Shown: positions 29,480 to 38,672, counted from the first letter of the stretch. The stretch: DNA of 64,000 nt from Spirochaetaceae bacterium 4572_59 (GCA_002084805.1 NBMC01000003.1:62001-126000); one strand, 5' to 3'. The notes: a model not told the origin generated them from the sequence alone. Numbers and translations: made by a program.

Positions 29480-31638
29480 GAGTTTTCCTCCGTCAGTGCG
29501 GATCTGCCATTATCGTCAAGGTATGAGTAATCTCGCAGCATATCGGGATTCGATTCTTTCAGCTGCCTGGCATATACGCTTGATTTATCAAAATTCTCCA
29601 ACTCATAGTAAGTTCGAGCCAGATTCAGAAGAACCCTCTCATAGGAGGCTGAAGAAGTTCTGTTTCGTGAAAGATAATCCTGTTCTACATTATGATAGAG
29701 TCTCAGAGCATTCTGGTACTGTCCTTTCAGAAAAAAAACATTGGCCAGATTCATCTTTGAAGGGAGGTAATTTCTATCAAGAGCCAGGGCATAGTTGAAT
29801 GCTTGTTCCGCTCTGTTATAAAGACCGAACCGGGCACATATGGTGCCGAGCTGGTTATAGGAACTTTTACTGTCTTTACGGCGGGATTCCTTATCATAGG
29901 AGTCAATTATATCTCCCACCAGAGAGTTTGTTTCAGCCGAAACGATACGGCCTATGACAGCTTTATCTCCATACTGAAGCCCCAGGTCTGTTTCTTTTAA
30001 CCCTACTGGTCTATAAATTTCCTGGGCCTCCCTGGTACGGAATAATCCTCGTTTTTCGGGTGAATCTTCATATTTATTAAACTCATCGGCTCCCACCTTC
30101 CAGGCATCTGCAAATCCTGTTGTCCCGATCATAGTGATCTCAACAGGAATCCAGATTTCCCCATCTATGGTTAGGGTGCGGGACTTATCAGGGTGAATCA
30201 TCTGATAGTTTCTGGCTTGCTCCCCCGTATTGAAGGCAGCATAGATATGTCCTGGTGTGGTAATAAAGGCTGTTTCAATTCCAACAGACTCCAGAAGACT
30301 GCAGTATAAGGCTGTCAGATCATCACAATCACCGGTTCCCCTTTTCAAAGTACTCCGGGGAAGGCTGACAGCATCAATAACCAGGGGATTCTCCTGAGCC
30401 GCATCGAAGGGAGAGGTAGGATCCTTCTGGTAGATACAGCCAATCTCGGTTAAACCATAGTATATCTGTAATCCCGTCTGGAGAGAACTGTTCAGTCCCG
30501 GGTTCTCCACGTCCTTTGAGCTCTGCCGGACAAAGCTGGCATAGTTGCGCAAAGCCGAATCGGAAGGAGTGATATAGGCAGCCATTTTACGATCATCATC
30601 CCAGGTCAGGGACTCCTTGTCATAAAGATCGTAGGAGACAGTCAAAACCTGATTACCTGCATTTCCTCTGGAGAGATAATCCACCAGCAATTCGCCTACC
30701 AGAGGAGTAATTCCCTCTGTAGAGAATACTTCCTGATTAAAAGCGGCATAAATATCAACAGAAACCGATTCTCCCGGTCCTATCTCCGCAATGCTGTCAG
30801 CTGTCGTGGGTGCATCCATAAAGCCGGCCTGCTGAAAACGGATATTCACATCCTGTATGGGATGCTTCTCGATATTGACTATTTCAACAACAGCAATAGG
30901 GTTTTTCGTATAGTAGCTCTGCATAGAGGCAAAAAGAGGAGGTAGATTGAATTCTCCAAATTTGATACTGCGCAGTTCCGCCTGGGGAGCATCAGGATCC
31001 TGACCGACCCTGTAACTGGCGCTGAATCCAAGACCAAAAGAAAATCCGTTATACCGGTCCAGAGGAGAAAACGATTGCCTGTATCTCAGAGTAGGATGAA
31101 TGCTTAAACTAAGGTTGAAGCTCATATTAAAGGCAGCATGAACTCCTGCCCCTGCGAGCAGCTCCCAGGCTCCGCGCGAATCACCATCTACCTGTTGAAT
31201 TCCAGAATACACAGCCTGCCCGATTCCGGCATACAGGTCCCCCCCCATTTCAAGCTGTTTGTTCAACTTTGTAGCGTAAGCAAAACCAACAGTACCATAG
31301 TAAAGATTATGGGAAAATCGCTCATCATTCTCGTCATTTACCAGCTTCACAGGCCCTACCAGCTGCAACCCAAGACAGGCGAATGGCTGGAGTACCGGAT
31401 GATTCTTAAATGAGTAGCTGCTATGAAGAGCCAGATCTGTAAAACGATATTCCTCATCATATTTCCGAGTAAGGGGAGAAACACTTTGATATTCTATTCC
31501 AAAAGAGAAGGGAGAATGGTATTGATTATTGAAATCAACACCATAGTTACGTCTCCCGGACTGATCCTGAGCAGCTAACTGAGAAAGGAGAAGAGATACT
31601 ACCAGCAGAACGGCTGATCGGAATGAACAGGATTTCAT
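29476..31638 (-). CDS. Envelope protein: beta-barrel-like region, transglutaminase-like domain, TPR repeats
   Basis: A 720-residue protein. Signal peptide about 1-24 (LLLSQLAAQDQ). Residues 30-215 alternate as in an outer-membrane barrel (YHSPFSFGIEYQS; GFSFGLGFSASYRVG). About 220-350 look Ig-like. A transglutaminase-like domain at about 400-500 carries Cys438 (GTGDCDDLTALY) and His464 (TPGHIYAAF), the first two members of the catalytic triad; an Asp shortly after (TIDGEIWIPVE) could be the third. The C-terminal 130 residues are TPR-like (RAEQAFNYALALDRNYLPS; QNALRLYHNVEQ). Such domains crosslink or cleave proteins or peptidoglycan. It is first in the operon, behind a recognisable promoter. 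Confidence 0.8.
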   Translation of the reverse strand: MKSCSFRSAVLLVVSLLLSQLAAQDQSGRRNYGVDFNNQYHSPFSFGIEYQSVSPLTRKYDEEYRFTDLALHSSYSFKNHPVLQPFACLGLQLVGPVKLVNDENDERFSHNLYYGTVGFAYATKLNKQLEMGGDLYAGIGQAVYSGIQQVDGDSRGAWELLAGAGVHAAFNMSFNLSLSIHPTLRYRQSFSPLDRYNGFSFGLGFSASYRVGQDPDAPQAELRSIKFGEFNLPPLFASMQSYYTKNPIAVVEIVNIEKHPIQDVNIRFQQAGFMDAPTTADSIAEIGPGESVSVDIYAAFNQEVFSTEGITPLVGELLVDYLSRGNAGNQVLTVSYDLYDKESLTWDDDRKMAAYITPSDSALRNYASFVRQSSKDVENPGLNSSLQTGLQIYYGLTEIGCIYQKDPTSPFDAAQENPLVIDAVSLPRSTLKRGTGDCDDLTALYCSLLESVGIETAFITTPGHIYAAFNTGEQARNYQMIHPDKSRTLTIDGEIWIPVEITMIGTTGFADAWKVGADEFNKYEDSPEKRGLFRTREAQEIYRPVGLKETDLGLQYGDKAVIGRIVSAETNSLVGDIIDSYDKESRRKDSKSSYNQLGTICARFGLYNRAEQAFNYALALDRNYLPSKMNLANVFFLKGQYQNALRLYHNVEQDYLSRNRTSSASYERVLLNLARTYYELENFDKSSVYARQLKESNPDMLRDYSYLDDNGRSALTEENS

Positions 31639-31667
31639 GTCAGGCCCTCTTGTTATTTATAGTATAC

Positions 31668-31697
31668 ACTATATCATAGAGAAAACGTAATATACAA
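31668..31697 (-). promoter_or_regulatory. Putative sigma-70-type promoter of the 31638-20061 operon
   Basis: On the minus strand, TTGTAT (31697-31692) and TATAGT (31673-31668) are separated by 18 bases. The -10 box lies about 30 bases before the start codon at 31638. No other good pair is seen in this upstream region. Confidence 0.5.
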
Positions 31698-31699
31698 GC

Positions 31700-31905
31700 G
31701 TTCATTTTTTCTCTTACTCTGTAATAGTTTTTATAGCTTCTCAAATCCATAGAATTTCGCAAAAAGAAACAGTCCTTCCGTAGACTGCAGTGAAATCACC
31801 CCGTCATCCCTGAAACTTTTGAAAGGGGATTAAACAGCTGATAATTGCTACGCTGCCTTATCGGTCTCATGAAACACATTTTTCGATTTTCGTTGCTTTG
31901 GATCT
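31700..31905. other. Unexplained intergenic segment
   Basis: About 200 bases between the envelope-operon promoter and the rpmB terminator. No ORF with a ribosome-binding site, no tRNA-like fold and no repeat shared with the rest of the window was noticed. The base composition is close to the surroundings. I cannot assign it a role. Confidence 0.3.
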
Positions 31906-31908
31906 TAT

Positions 31909-31936
31909 AAAAAAAATAAGCCCGGAACGGGCTTAT
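31909..31936 (-). terminator. Rho-independent terminator of rpmB
   Basis: A perfect 9-bp stem (ATAAGCCCG at 31916-31924 with CGGGCTTAT at 31928-31936) closes a GAA loop. Read on the minus strand it is followed by eight T residues (plus-strand A-run 31909-31916). It lies 98 bases after the rpmB stop codon and blocks read-through into the envelope operon. Confidence 0.88.
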
Positions 31937-32034
31937 CTGACACATATATGTCATGAGGTCGAACACGTTCAATCTTAAAAAGGAACTATCCGATCTGAAT
32001 GTAGAACCTGCCTTTGACGGACAGGTAATTACTG

Positions 32035-32262
32035 TTACGCTTTAGTTACCTTTCCGGCTTTTAAACAGCGAGTACAGACTTTTATTGTCTTGGGAGTACC
32101 ACAAATGAGAGCTTTTACCTTCAAAAGGTTAGGCTTGAAGGTTCTTTTAGACTTAACACCGATGTGCTGTCCTGCTCCGCCTTTCTTTTTAGGAAGACCC
32201 TTCCGAGGTACACTGTGTCCCGCGACTGTTCCTTTTCCACAGATTTCGCATTTTCGAGACAT
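32035..32262 (-). CDS. rpmB: 50S ribosomal protein L28
   Basis: A 75-residue basic protein starting MSRKCEICGKGTVAGHSVP, the standard L28 N-terminus. It has two CxxC pairs (CEIC and CTRC), the zinc-binding form of the protein. It assembles into the large ribosomal subunit. It stands alone with its own promoter (32305-32333) and terminator (31909-31936), as L28 genes often do; its common partner rpmG is not adjacent. Confidence 0.97.
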   Translation of the reverse strand: MSRKCEICGKGTVAGHSVPRKGLPKKKGGAGQHIGVKSKRTFKPNLLKVKALICGTPKTIKVCTRCLKAGKVTKA

Positions 32263-32304
32263 ATCTATTTCCTACCTTTGCTTATTATTTAATTGAGCGT
32301 GAAA

Positions 32305-32333
32305 AATATACCAGATCCATAAAACTATGTAAA
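32305..32333 (-). promoter_or_regulatory. rpmB: Sigma-70-type promoter of rpmB
   Basis: On the minus strand, TTTACA (32333-32328) and TATATT (32310-32305) are separated by exactly 17 bases, 42 bases before the rpmB start codon. Spacing and boxes are close to consensus. Confidence 0.7.
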
Positions 32334-32381
32334 CCCGAAATATAGGGAATTCACATTAATTCTCGGCTAAGAGTTTTATGA

Positions 32382-33941
32382 TTATAAATCCTTATATAGA
32401 GGGAAGAAATCTCCCGGTTCGAGACCCCATTTCGCCATCATCCAGTGCTTTATATCTCCTGCCCAAATATTAAAAGAAGCACTGTTTTCTCCCGTGCCTC
32501 TCTCTATCAGCTCTTTATATGCGGGATATTGAGGAATAAGTTTAGACAGGCGGACATTGAAAAACTCTGCGGCCTGATCCGATTTCTGCTGCACCAGATA
32601 AGCCTGAAACTCATTTATCATCAAATCCTCATCCGTGGGATCGTAACCGTACCAGCCTAAAAAGAAACGCCAGAGCTCACGCTCTTCATCTTCCAGGCCT
32701 TCCCAGAGGGAAAGAATAAAGGCCCTGTACTCGGGACTGATAAAATAAAGCCCGTGGGAGGCTTCATGTACCAGAAAACGATGCCTCAGAATTTCTATAG
32801 ACTCTCTGGAAATTGAAATAATGGCCCCATTATTGGCGTGAAGGATTCCTTCTGAATTTTCAAACAGGATATTCTCTTCCAGTAATATCTTCAGCATAAG
32901 CCTCTCTTCTTCATAAAGGGGGAAGTCGATGTCACGGGCAAGATTAAAAAAATCAGCAAGATCTCCCGCCCGGTAATCGTGGGCGTTCCAGCCATGCTTT
33001 CCTTCAAGCTCCTGATTTGTCAGAAGAGTCCCCCGAAAACCTTTTTTTTCAACATAATAGGATAAGCGTCTGAAAAAACGGTTCTGCACATCATAATTTC
33101 GGCAATCCCAAATCAGAATATCAGGAAAACGGACCCACTTATAAAGCTCAAAATCAGGATGTCTCCAATCTTCTTGAGACCTGCTCAAAACAGCGCTCAT
33201 TCCTTCTGTAAGAGGAAGAGGAAAAGGAGGAATTTCTTTTTTCTCATAAGAGAGAAAATCTATCTCCGAGAGAGGAGACAGTTTCCAGGTTCCCAGACTA
33301 TTTTCCACAGGATAAAGACTTATTGATTGTGATTCAGAATAGGCTTTCAACTTTAGATTTGCTCTATCAACGCCTTCAATACAGAGGGATCCCCTATTGC
33401 GGATATTTAATAAATAATAATAACGACCGTTTCTGTCTGATGCAGGAAGATGATACTCCAGTGTTTCAGGAGCGTCCCATGAAATAAGCAGAGAAGATGA
33501 AAAGGGAGCGGAAGAGCTGAAAGAAAGACTATTCCTACTGATGGATGAGTGATCAGAGACAATCAAGCCCTGTAGAGAGGCTCCCTTCGGCATTTTTATA
33601 TATAGGGGAAACTCCTTTCCAAACGCCGGGAGCCGCAGAGAGATTTCCCGGTCGTTCAATAGAAGAGTAAGATCTTCTGAAATTCCTTCTGAAGTATTTA
33701 TCTGAAGAAAAACGAATTTTTCTGTATCAACAGGAGGATAAAATCGGATATTTTTTCTGAAGGGCTCTGAAAATGATGGCTTTACAGGCAGATTATTCTG
33801 AAGAGATTCCACAGAATATAAATAAAGAGCATCCTGTTGAACAGGAGCATACTCTTCCTTTGCAGATAAACTATTATTTAAAAAAAGCAGGACCCCCGCA
33901 AAAACATGAATCCAAATTGAAAGATATTTTCTCTTTTCCAA
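32382..33941 (-). CDS. Putative secreted zinc metallopeptidase (HEASH motif)
   Basis: A 519-residue protein with a signal peptide at about 1-27 (FLNNSLSAKEE). Residues 30-300 are beta-rich and unfamiliar. In the C-terminal half, VHEASHGLYF gives a classical HExxH site (His392, Glu393, His396). Glu444 in LMINEFQAYL lies 48 residues on and could be the third zinc ligand, as in gluzincins. A nearby phrase, 'RHRFLVHEASHGL', resembles peptidases acting in the periplasm or outside the cell. The family is not recognised and the substrate is unknown. It is divergent from the next gene. Confidence 0.65.
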   Translation of the reverse strand: MEKRKYLSIWIHVFAGVLLFLNNSLSAKEEYAPVQQDALYLYSVESLQNNLPVKPSFSEPFRKNIRFYPPVDTEKFVFLQINTSEGISEDLTLLLNDREISLRLPAFGKEFPLYIKMPKGASLQGLIVSDHSSISRNSLSFSSSAPFSSSLLISWDAPETLEYHLPASDRNGRYYYLLNIRNRGSLCIEGVDRANLKLKAYSESQSISLYPVENSLGTWKLSPLSEIDFLSYEKKEIPPFPLPLTEGMSAVLSRSQEDWRHPDFELYKWVRFPDILIWDCRNYDVQNRFFRRLSYYVEKKGFRGTLLTNQELEGKHGWNAHDYRAGDLADFFNLARDIDFPLYEEERLMLKILLEENILFENSEGILHANNGAIISISRESIEILRHRFLVHEASHGLYFISPEYRAFILSLWEGLEDEERELWRFFLGWYGYDPTDEDLMINEFQAYLVQQKSDQAAEFFNVRLSKLIPQYPAYKELIERGTGENSASFNIWAGDIKHWMMAKWGLEPGDFFPLYKDL

Positions 33942-33969
33942 AAAGCTTCCTCACTATAGGATAGATAAT

Positions 33970-34506
33970 ATGAATTATGAGTATATCACTGCTATCATGC
34001 TTTCGAAAGGCAGTGAAGCCCCCTTAAAAGCGTTCCTCAAGACTATGGATGATCAACTTAGCCTTAGCTCCCCCCTCCCTGTGATAATCCCCCTGGCCGC
34101 CTACCCTGCACCCTTTCCGCCTGACCGGGTTGACCGTGGCAAACTCCGGAAACTTGAAAGCCTGAGTTTTTCCGGGCTTGTATCTAAAGAGGATGGCATG
34201 ATATTGACACTGTCAGATCCCACGCTAATCGATAGAGCCGCAGATTGCCTTAAAGGAATCCATGGAAAAGAAAAACCTGCTCCTCTTCAAAATCCACTTT
34301 TTTCCTGGAAGGGATTGATGCTCCAGCCAGAGGGTTTTCCGGGCTACAGAAAAGAGATCTCCAATTTACCACCGCTTCCCAGAATGAACTGGCATACTTA
34401 TCGTTATGTTCAATTGAAAATCAGCTGGATGGATAACGGAGCCTGGTGGAATCATATTGAATGGGAAATCCTCTGGAATATCAGAAAATCAAGATCAGCT
34501 AAGTAA
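33970..34506 (+). CDS. Protein of unknown function (178 aa)
   Basis: The start is at 33970, with AGGA about 9 bases upstream. The protein is soluble, without signal peptide or membrane segments, rich in Pro and Leu in the middle and in Trp near the end (WMDNGAWWNHIEWEILWN). I recognise no domain. It is divergent from the putative peptidase gene and lies 60 bases before the DtxR-type regulator, so it could be cotranscribed with the pyr genes, but an operator-like sequence sits in the gap. Confidence 0.6.
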   Translation: MNYEYITAIMLSKGSEAPLKAFLKTMDDQLSLSSPLPVIIPLAAYPAPFPPDRVDRGKLRKLESLSFSGLVSKEDGMILTLSDPTLIDRAADCLKGIHGKEKPAPLQNPLFSWKGLMLQPEGFPGYRKEISNLPPLPRMNWHTYRYVQLKISWMDNGAWWNHIEWEILWNIRKSRSAK

Positions 34507-34507
34507 A

Positions 34508-34520
34508 TTAGCCTAGACTA
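34508..34520. promoter_or_regulatory. Possible DtxR/IdeR-type operator
   Basis: TTAGCCTAGACTA resembles the right part of the DtxR/IdeR consensus (TTAGSCTAACCTAA), differing at a few positions. It lies directly after the 33970 gene and 47 bases before the regulator ATG, where an autoregulatory site would be expected. Short, AT-rich and partly matched, so weak evidence. Confidence 0.3.
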
Positions 34521-34566
34521 CAACAATTCCTTGCTAATATACTTCGGATCTGCTATTAATAGCTTT

Positions 34567-34998
34567 ATGGATAGTAATATAAAATTAACCCCCAGCCTGG
34601 AAGATTATCTGGAAGCCATTCTACTGCTGGAAGAAAAAAACAGAGTTGCCAGGGTAAAGGATATTGCAGAAAAACTGTCAGTACAGATGCCTTCGGTTAC
34701 GGGAGCTCTTAAAAACCTTAAGTCCAAAGGAATGATCGAGTACGAAAAGAACTCCTTTATCAATCTGACTCCAAAGGGCAGTGAAATTGCTCACTCTATA
34801 CTTGGAAAACATGAAATTCTAGTTAAGTTCCTGAAAAGAGGATTATCCCTACCTCCTGAACTTGCCCAGAAAGAAGCCTGTATGATTGAACACTCCATCA
34901 GTCAGGAAACAGCTCAGCGGATAAAAAATCTGACGAACTATCTCCTTGAGACCTTTGGAGATAATCCTTCAAAACTACAGAAAATTATCCAGGAATAA
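34567..34998 (+). CDS. DtxR/MntR-family metal-dependent transcriptional regulator
   Basis: The frame opens at a TTG (34531), but the ATG at 34567 gives the usual family N-terminus (LTPSLEDYLEAILLL) and is preferred; 143 residues. A winged-helix domain at about 1-70 (VARVKDIAEKLSVQMPSVTGALKNL) is followed by the metal-binding/dimer domain (GKHEILVKFLKRGL, EACMIEHSIS). There is no C-terminal SH3-like domain, so it is the short MntR-like type. Such proteins repress metal uptake genes when Mn2+ or Fe2+ is plentiful. It lies two bases before pyrK, an unusual location. Confidence 0.88.
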   Translation: MDSNIKLTPSLEDYLEAILLLEEKNRVARVKDIAEKLSVQMPSVTGALKNLKSKGMIEYEKNSFINLTPKGSEIAHSILGKHEILVKFLKRGLSLPPELAQKEACMIEHSISQETAQRIKNLTNYLLETFGDNPSKLQKIIQE

Positions 34999-35000
34999 TC

Positions 35001-35777
35001 ATGAAAAACTTCGGATCATCCATTCTCAATCAAAAAGAAATTGCTATTGGATACCGGGAAATGACAATTTCCTGGCCTCAAAGCCTGGAAGCCCCCCTGC
35101 CGGGACAGTTTCTGACAGTAAAAGTAACAGAGAACCCGGCTCCCCTTTTAAGACGTCCCTTTGCCTTATCCGGATTTGACAGGGAAAAAAATACGGCTTC
35201 ACTTATCTATCAGCTTCGTGGTCCCGCAACCCGTTTAATGGCGACTCTTGAAATAAACAGTTCCATAGAGGTTCTCAGCCCCCTGGGAAACAACTTCACT
35301 CTGCCAGAAAAGGATGAAACACCCCTTCTGGTAGCGGGAGGGATAGGCCTGGGACCAGTCCTCTATCTGGCCAGGGAGCTTGATAAAAATGGATTTTCTC
35401 CCCGGCTTGTAGTAGGCGGCCGAACAGAATCATTTCTTCCGGATCTGAGCAATCTGAAAAATGGAAGCATCCACTACTGCAGCGATGATGGTTCTGCCGG
35501 TTTCAGAGGCACAGCTGTGGATTATCTGAAATCTCTTGACTGGAAAGAACTCCCCTCAGCAAGGCTTTACTCCTGCGGACCTCAAGGGATGCTTAATGCC
35601 TGCCATAATCTGGCTCTTGAAAAAAATATTCCCTCGGAAGTTTCCATGGAACAGATGATGGCCTGCGGAGTCGGCGCCTGTATGGGCTGTGCTATTGAAG
35701 TCATCGGCCCGGAACAGTATGCCCGGGTCTGTAAAGAGGGGCCAGTATTCGACTCCAGGAGAATTAAATGGACCTGA
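35001..35777 (+). CDS. pyrK: Dihydroorotate dehydrogenase B, electron-transfer subunit
   Basis: A 258-residue protein of normal length. It has a ferredoxin-reductase-type FAD domain (LLRRPFALSGF), an NAD-binding region (LLVAGGIGLGPVLYLA) and the PyrK [2Fe-2S] signature C-x4-C-x2-C-x13-C (MACGVGACMGC ... ARVC). It passes electrons from dihydroorotate, through PyrD, to NAD+. The start follows the regulator stop by two bases, with AGGA 6-10 bases upstream. Its end overlaps pyrD by 10 bases, so the subunits should be made in equal amounts. Confidence 0.95.
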   Translation: MKNFGSSILNQKEIAIGYREMTISWPQSLEAPLPGQFLTVKVTENPAPLLRRPFALSGFDREKNTASLIYQLRGPATRLMATLEINSSIEVLSPLGNNFTLPEKDETPLLVAGGIGLGPVLYLARELDKNGFSPRLVVGGRTESFLPDLSNLKNGSIHYCSDDGSAGFRGTAVDYLKSLDWKELPSARLYSCGPQGMLNACHNLALEKNIPSEVSMEQMMACGVGACMGCAIEVIGPEQYARVCKEGPVFDSRRIKWT

Positions 35778-36670
35778 CTGTAAAGATAAGAAATAAAACA
35801 CTCCCGAATCCTGTCGGCGTTGCGTCCGGCACCTTCGGGTATGGAGAAGAATATGCTCAGCTGACGGATTTGTCCGCACTAGGAGCCCTGTACACAAAAG
35901 CGCTAACAGTAGAACCCCGTCCCGGCAATGCCCTTCCCCGGCTGGTGGAGACTCCTGCGGGAATGATAAACTCCATAGGTCTGGCCAATGTGGGAGTAGA
36001 ACGCTTTCTGACAGAAAAGATTCCCTACCTTGAGACATTGACCTGCCCGGTTATTCTCAATGTAGCCGGTAGCACGGAAGAAGAGTATGCCAGTGTCATC
36101 AGCAGAGTGGACAGTCAGAATGCTATCTGGGCTTATGAAGTCAACATTTCCTGTCCCAATGTAAAACACGGTGGAATGGCCTTCGGGACTGATCCGGTTC
36201 AGGTCGAAAGACTGACAAAAACACTCAGAAAGCTGACAGACAAAGCTATCATAATGAAACTGACCCCAAATGTAACGGACATTGCCCTTATAGCTCAAGC
36301 TGCGGAAGCCGGAGGAGCCGATGCCATTTCCTGTATCAATACGGTAATGGGTATGGTTGTAGATATAAACAGCAGGAAACCGGCTATCCCGGCCATAAGC
36401 GGCGGACTTTCAGGACCGGCCATCCGTCCGGTGGGAGTTGCCGCCGTCTGGCGGGTAAGCCGTGTTGTCACTATTCCGGTCATCGGACTGGGCGGTATCC
36501 TGACCTGGGAAGATGCTGTTCAGTACCTCCTGGCCGGAGCTGATGCCATTCAGATCGGTACGGGTAACTTTGTAACCCCCGATGCCTCTGTAAAGGTTCT
36601 GAATGGGATAATATCCTATATGAAGGAAGCCGGATTCCAGAAAATTGAGGATTTTCACGGCCATTTCTAG
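35768..36670 (+). CDS. pyrD: Dihydroorotate dehydrogenase B, catalytic subunit
   Basis: A 300-residue flavoprotein of class 1B. The catalytic cysteine lies in the NISCPNVKHGG motif, and the phosphate-binding end reads GLGGILTWEDAVQYLLAGA ... IQIGTG. It converts dihydroorotate to orotate in pyrimidine synthesis, in the cytoplasm, using FMN and the PyrK partner. It overlaps pyrK by 10 bases. No other pyr gene is in the window. Confidence 0.96.
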   Translation: MDLTVKIRNKTLPNPVGVASGTFGYGEEYAQLTDLSALGALYTKALTVEPRPGNALPRLVETPAGMINSIGLANVGVERFLTEKIPYLETLTCPVILNVAGSTEEEYASVISRVDSQNAIWAYEVNISCPNVKHGGMAFGTDPVQVERLTKTLRKLTDKAIIMKLTPNVTDIALIAQAAEAGGADAISCINTVMGMVVDINSRKPAIPAISGGLSGPAIRPVGVAAVWRVSRVVTIPVIGLGGILTWEDAVQYLLAGADAIQIGTGNFVTPDASVKVLNGIISYMKEAGFQKIEDFHGHF

Positions 36671-36764
36671 ATAAATAAAGAGAATAAGCGTTATATTTAT
36701 AAATAAGTAAAGCAGATAGTTCCTACTCTAAAATAGAAATTTATTCGATTCTATGGGAGGAAAT

Positions 36765-38672
36765 ATGAAGTTTTATAAGCTTATCTCTCTTATTATTCTT
36801 TTATCTTTAACATTTCTGAGTTGCCGAAAGGATCCTTTTAATCTTTCAAGATCATCAGATTCAAAGGGAGATCTGAGTGTCAGCATCTCTATAAGTCGGA
36901 ATCTCTACGATGGAAATATCCTTCCGGGTACCAGATTTATAGACCTGTCCAGTGACAGCCTGACCCTCAGCTGTACAATCGCCGAAACGGTGTACAGTGC
37001 CTCTGTCACCCTTGAAGAAGATCCTGAAAATCCGGATAGATACAGCGGAACGGCCGTCATATCCGGTCTCCCTGCCAATGTAACAGCCACCATAGATGTA
37101 GAGACCTTCAATGCCAACAGCATTCTTGTCTGCGAAGGAAGGGACTCCATAGAACTGGTTGAAGGTGAGAACAAATTATCCCTGACTCTTCACATCTCTG
37201 ATGATTCGCCTCTACTATCCATAATGGATACAGCAAAATATGTCTTTCAATCCATCCCTGCCGGAGAAAGTCGCTTTTTCAGGATAGGCCCCCTTACAGA
37301 GGGGAGCAGTTACAGCTTCTTTGCTGATACAGTTGACGACGATGAGACTGATGTCATGATCAAGCTCGTATCAGAGGAGGGAGAGCTTATTCCGATCACT
37401 GAAAATTCAGATGAGAACGGCTTCTCCTTTACAGCCCCGGAAACCGGCTATGCCATAGCCAGCTATTATAACGGCGATAGTGAAGCCATCAGCGGGATGC
37501 TCTGGTGGGATGTGAGCAGTAATTATACTGAATTGGTTGAAACAGGGAGAATTGATGTTTCAGACTCATCCCTCACGTCTGTTATCCAGCCCGTTGATCA
37601 GCCTAGCACTCGTTCAATTACGGCAGATAATGGCAGATTCTATATGGCCCTTCAGTATGATAATGGTGATTTATTAAGCTATTATGCTTATACAGATAAC
37701 GGAACAAACTGGACTGTAAAAAATGGAAATACTTTAGTAGAATCAGAGATCAGCGGACCTCCTTTGAATGCCAATGTAGGGATACCGGATATTGTATCTT
37801 TAGGGGACTACCTTTTACTGGGGACCTACTATAGGTATTCAACAGCAGCTACCTACATGGCTTACAACCTCAGTGTAGTAGATAGAAATGATACCTATAA
37901 CCATACCGTTACTGATCCATCAGAAATAGAGTATGTCATAGCAGGGGGCATCCCTGTTCCAAATATGAGAATAGCCTGTTCGGAAAGCTATGCCGCACTG
38001 GCTGCAATCGATGAATCGGATACCCTTTATTTGGGTATGGCCAGTATATCTCCCGGCAGTGTTGGTACTTTTTCACCTGTCACATCCTCCTCTTTCGATA
38101 TAGGGACAGCAGATAATCTGAAGATAACTGCTATTGGAAACACATGCTATGTCCTGGGTGACAGCGGCGCCGTATACAGCTATACAGCCGGAGATAGTTC
38201 GTTTTCTACAAGCCCAGTATTTTCTCTTAGCACAGTGAGTGATACGGTCCATCAGCTAGAGACGTTCAAGTCCAGCTATCTGACAGCATCCACGCCCTCT
38301 GAAGCTCTTATTTACCTACCCGAAGTTGATCAGACCATCAAAATATTCGATATTGATGATCCCCCTGAGGATCTTGCAGACTTGATTGCCTTGGGCTATG
38401 GCTTTGAGTTCCGTTTATTTGCTTCTGAAAACTATCTGATAGCCATAGAAATCATTACGGATCCCACAGCAGGCTTTATCAATTTAGTTATGGTTTCCGA
38501 CAACGGCGGATTCACCTGGAATGTATCGGATGAGACGGCATATCCTTCTTCTTACAGTATTGAGGATCTTGACTGCGCCATAGATGAAACTCTGGGGGAG
38601 ATCTATGTGGGGACTGCAATTTTTAATGGAGAAGTTAGTGAATACTATATTCAGACTTATGAGCTTCAGTAA
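36765..38672 (+). CDS. Lipoprotein with Asp-box (sialidase-type) repeats
   Basis: An ATG at 36753 is in frame, but GGGAGG at 36755-36760 serves the ATG at 36765, which starts a clean lipoprotein signal (LLSLTFLSC, Cys20). The protein has 635 residues. The N-terminal third is beta-rich (LSVSISISRNLYDG...). The C-terminal two thirds contain at least two Asp-box-like motifs (YTDNGTNWTV and VSDNGGFTWNV), typical of BNR/sialidase propellers. There are no sialidase active-site residues I can point to, so binding rather than catalysis is likelier. Monocistronic by position. Confidence 0.75.
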   Translation: MKFYKLISLIILLSLTFLSCRKDPFNLSRSSDSKGDLSVSISISRNLYDGNILPGTRFIDLSSDSLTLSCTIAETVYSASVTLEEDPENPDRYSGTAVISGLPANVTATIDVETFNANSILVCEGRDSIELVEGENKLSLTLHISDDSPLLSIMDTAKYVFQSIPAGESRFFRIGPLTEGSSYSFFADTVDDDETDVMIKLVSEEGELIPITENSDENGFSFTAPETGYAIASYYNGDSEAISGMLWWDVSSNYTELVETGRIDVSDSSLTSVIQPVDQPSTRSITADNGRFYMALQYDNGDLLSYYAYTDNGTNWTVKNGNTLVESEISGPPLNANVGIPDIVSLGDYLLLGTYYRYSTAATYMAYNLSVVDRNDTYNHTVTDPSEIEYVIAGGIPVPNMRIACSESYAALAAIDESDTLYLGMASISPGSVGTFSPVTSSSFDIGTADNLKITAIGNTCYVLGDSGAVYSYTAGDSSFSTSPVFSLSTVSDTVHQLETFKSSYLTASTPSEALIYLPEVDQTIKIFDIDDPPEDLADLIALGYGFEFRLFASENYLIAIEIITDPTAGFINLVMVSDNGGFTWNVSDETAYPSSYSIEDLDCAIDETLGEIYVGTAIFNGEVSEYYIQTYELQ

